Assembly (NCBI GenBank): GCA_003452965.1
Contig: DMMW01000040.1
Location: forward strand, 1-7,319
Direction: 5' to 3'
DNA from: Elusimicrobiota bacterium
GTDB lineage: Bacteria > Elusimicrobiota > UBA8919
Length of the DNA stretch: 7,319 nt
The notes beneath the pieces are model-generated. The model saw only the letters and a program-made list of their open reading frames with translations. It was not told where the DNA came from and made no database searches. A program made the position numbers and the translations under genes. Of the stretch, positions 5,694 through 7,319 are shown piece after piece (positions within the stretch are counted from its first letter, which is position 1; every line of letters begins with the position of its first letter).

Positions 5694-7052
5694 TTAAACT
5701 ATGGTTTTTATATCTTTAATTATTTTGCTTACGGTCGAAGTAAAAATAGGATCTTTCAATAATGCTTTTTCTATTTTATCATATGCATATAAAACCGTCG
5801 TGTGGTCCCTGCCGCCAAATGTTTCGCCGATTTCTATTGTTGAAGATTCTGTTAGTTTTCTAGCAAGATACATAGCTATCTGTCGTGGTTGTGCAATAGC
5901 GTCAGTTCTTTTCTTGCTTTTTAAATCTTTAATGTCCAGTTTAAAATGTTTTGCTACCACTTTTTGTATTTTTTCAATTGTTATAGGCAATTCATTAATA
6001 TCCTGTTTTACAATATCTTTTAAAATCTCCTGCGCCCTGTCTACTGTTATCTGACTTCCTATAAGGGATGAATGGGCGACAATTTTAATCAAAGCCCCTT
6101 CTAATTCCCTAATATTTGCTTTTATATGGGAAGCGATAAAAAGTATTACATCTTCAGGCACGTGGATTCGCTCGTCAATTGTTTTACTTCTAAGAATAGC
6201 TATTCTGGTTTCTAAATCCGGTTGAAGAATATCAGCAACCAGACCCCATTCAAACCTGCTTCGGAGTCTATCTTGAATTGTAATTATTTCTTTTGGGGCT
6301 GAGTCTGCCGAAATGACAATTTGTTTACCGGCATCATAAAGGGCATTAAAAGTATGATGAAAAACTTCCTGGATATGTTCGCCTTTGCCAAGAAAATGTA
6401 TATCATCTATAAGCAGTGTGTCCAGAGAACGGTATTTGTGATGAAATTGAGCCATTGTGCCTTTTGAAAGGGCGAAAACAAATTCATTAACGAATTTTTC
6501 ACAGGTAATATAAAGGACTTTTGCAGAAGGATTTATCTGCTTCATTTTGTTGCCTATAGCATGAAACAAGTGGGTCTTCCCGAGGCCTACGCCGCCGTAT
6601 ATGAATAAAGGATTATACGCTTTGCCCGGTGCATCGGCTACTGCCATGGCGGCTGCCTGGGCGAATTTATTTGAACTGCCTACTACAAATTTTTCAAAAG
6701 TATATTTTGGATTGAATTGATTTTCAGAAAAAATTGACTCGTCGTTAGGATGTTGGATAGGATCTATTGTTTGCTCGGTTTTTCTGATAATTTCGTCAAG
6801 ATTTTGCATTACGGAATATTCAAGAATAATACCTTTATTAATTTGTTTAGATAATTCTTTTTCTATTATATCCTGCAAATTTAATTTTATCCAATCACTA
6901 AAAAACTTATTAGGAACTTCAACTAAAAATTTATCATCGCTTACAGAAACCGCTTTAATTGGTTTTATCCACAAGTCAAACGATTTTTCAGAAAGCTCTT
7001 TCTTAATAATTTCTAAACAATTTTCCCACAATTCTTGGGCGGATTTATCCAT
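5694..7052 (-). CDS. dnaA: Chromosomal replication initiator protein DnaA
   Basis: DnaA is the cytoplasmic AAA+ ATPase that binds DnaA boxes at oriC, melts the origin and helps recruit the helicase. The protein is 452 residues from the ATG at 7052, normal for the family. An N-terminal domain I (about 1-85, beginning MDKSAQELWENCLEII) and a short linker are followed by the AAA+ core, with Walker A GGVGLGKT at 153-160, Walker B LLIDDIHFL at 213-221 and the RLRSRFEWGL arginine-finger motif near 262-271. Domain IV carries the box-recognition signature FGGRDHTTVLYAYDKI at 412-427. A TTG 12 bases upstream is in frame, but the ATG gives the usual MDxxxxELW start. No Shine-Dalgarno sequence is visible within 20 bases of the ATG. 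The usual SSDRPPKE stretch reads SADSAPKE here, losing an arginine commonly present. The gene is the first of the replication cluster and has its own promoter about 120 bases upstream. Identification is firm; the start is likely. Confidence 0.98.
   Translation of the reverse strand: MDKSAQELWENCLEIIKKELSEKSFDLWIKPIKAVSVSDDKFLVEVPNKFFSDWIKLNLQDIIEKELSKQINKGIILEYSVMQNLDEIIRKTEQTIDPIQHPNDESIFSENQFNPKYTFEKFVVGSSNKFAQAAAMAVADAPGKAYNPLFIYGGVGLGKTHLFHAIGNKMKQINPSAKVLYITCEKFVNEFVFALSKGTMAQFHHKYRSLDTLLIDDIHFLGKGEHIQEVFHHTFNALYDAGKQIVISADSAPKEIITIQDRLRSRFEWGLVADILQPDLETRIAILRSKTIDERIHVPEDVILFIASHIKANIRELEGALIKIVAHSSLIGSQITVDRAQEILKDIVKQDINELPITIEKIQKVVAKHFKLDIKDLKSKKRTDAIAQPRQIAMYLARKLTESSTIEIGETFGGRDHTTVLYAYDKIEKALLKDPIFTSTVSKIIKDIKTIV
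6965..6973 (+). promoter_or_regulatory. Perfect DnaA-box match inside dnaA
   Basis: TTATCCACA, the E. coli-type consensus DnaA box, occurs in the 5' part of dnaA, where the minus strand encodes Leu-Trp-Ile-Lys. It is the only perfect TTATNCACA I found by eye on either strand. A one-mismatch relative, TTATCCATA, overlaps the dnaA start codon at 7045-7053. A chance match in coding sequence is possible. Confidence 0.4.
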
Positions 7053-7068
7053 AATGATTAACAAAAAT

Positions 7069-7087
7069 AAAAAATTACTAACATACT
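7069..7087 (-). repeat. 19-bp inverted repeat flanking dnaA, copy 2
   Basis: This is the exact reverse complement of 5515-5533. It lies in the dnaA leader, 17 bases before the start codon, and touches the 20-bp palindrome at 7087. Confidence 0.8.
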
Positions 7088-7106
7088 TATTAACAATTGT
7101 TAATAA
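7087..7106. promoter_or_regulatory. Perfect 20-bp palindrome in the dnaA leader
   Basis: TTATTAACAATTGTTAATAA is a perfect palindrome centred between 7096 and 7097, downstream of the predicted dnaA promoter and 35 bases before the start codon. Each half begins TTATTAACA, one base away from the relaxed DnaA box TTATNCACA. It could be a dimeric repressor operator or a pair of divergent weak DnaA boxes for autoregulation. Confidence 0.55.
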
Positions 7107-7174
7107 CTAATAAACAAGCTTTTCAATTGCTTAACTTTACCATATATTAGTAGATATTATTATTCTTTTAACAT

Positions 7175-7203
7175 ATTTTATCAAATGCAAAGAAGAAAGT
7201 CAA
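7175..7203 (-). promoter_or_regulatory. Probable dnaA promoter
   Basis: On the minus strand TTGACT (7203-7198) is separated by 17 bases from TAAAAT (7180-7175), close to the sigma-70 consensus (TTGACA, 17, TATAAT). A start of transcription near 7168 would leave a leader of about 115 bases before the dnaA ATG. That leader contains the 20-bp palindrome and the 19-bp element described separately, which are therefore placed to control transcription or translation of dnaA. Confidence 0.7.
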
Positions 7204-7319
7204 GCAAAATTTTTTAAAAATAGTAAAAAATTAGTCTTTAGTTTATTGTTCGTAGTTCATGTAAAAACAAAATGAAAAATCGTTAACAATAAACTGGCAA
7301 CCGGCAGATATCTATGAAC

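Larger units (their letters stand above)
7053..7319. other. dnaA upstream region, candidate oriC and control region
   Basis: About 78% A+T by hand count. It contains the predicted dnaA promoter, the 20-bp palindrome, the second copy of the 19-bp repeat, and at 7241-7294 a 10-bp inverted repeat (GTTTATTGTT / AACAATAAAC). No perfect DnaA box and no open reading frame of note are present. The outer part (7250-7319) is less A+T rich and looks like dispersed-repeat debris. Confidence 0.45.

Overview
The window looks like the replication-initiation region of a low-GC bacterial chromosome. All convincing genes lie on the minus strand. Reading in their direction (right to left) they are dnaA, dnaN, a dciA-like DUF721 gene and gyrB, then a small accessory block of three short genes set between two copies of a palindrome-rich repeat. 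The organism cannot be named with confidence. GyrB has the long insertion typical of the Gram-negative type (815 residues), recF is missing from the cluster, and the intergenic DNA is very A+T rich. This would fit an uncultured or candidate-phylum bacterium better than a typical Firmicute, but that is inference.

Right end (7053-7319): an A+T-rich dnaA leader and promoter region. It has a good sigma-70-type promoter (TTGACT, 17 bp, TAAAAT), a perfect 20-bp palindrome and one copy of a 19-bp sequence whose inverted twin lies on the other side of dnaA. 5694-7052 is dnaA. 5448-5693 is a dnaA-dnaN spacer of about 81% A+T carrying several copies of the octamer GTTAGTAA. The two spacers flanking dnaA are the best oriC candidates, although neither has a perfect DnaA box; the only perfect TTATCCACA I found is inside the 5' part of dnaA. 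1543-5429 holds dnaN, dciA and gyrB, separated by 6 and 26 bp and probably cotranscribed.

Left end (1-1545): two direct copies of a repeat (A, 22-322; B, 1338-1545) bracket about 1 kb with three genes: a 67-residue basic protein, a MNT/AbiEii-like nucleotidyltransferase whose ATG directly follows the small gene's stop codon, and a 69-residue zinc-ribbon protein. The repeats share a 105-bp left part and a 36-bp right part but differ in the interior, which in each case is enclosed by the same outer stem (ATCCTGC/GCAGGAT). Both copies start exactly at the TAA stop codon of the gene before them.

The core genes work together: DnaA opens the origin, DciA is the likely loader partner of the replicative helicase, DnaN is the sliding clamp and GyrB is the ATPase subunit of gyrase. 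The accessory block is functionally separate and looks like a cassette introduced behind gyrB; a toxin-antitoxin-like role for the two coupled genes is plausible but unproven.
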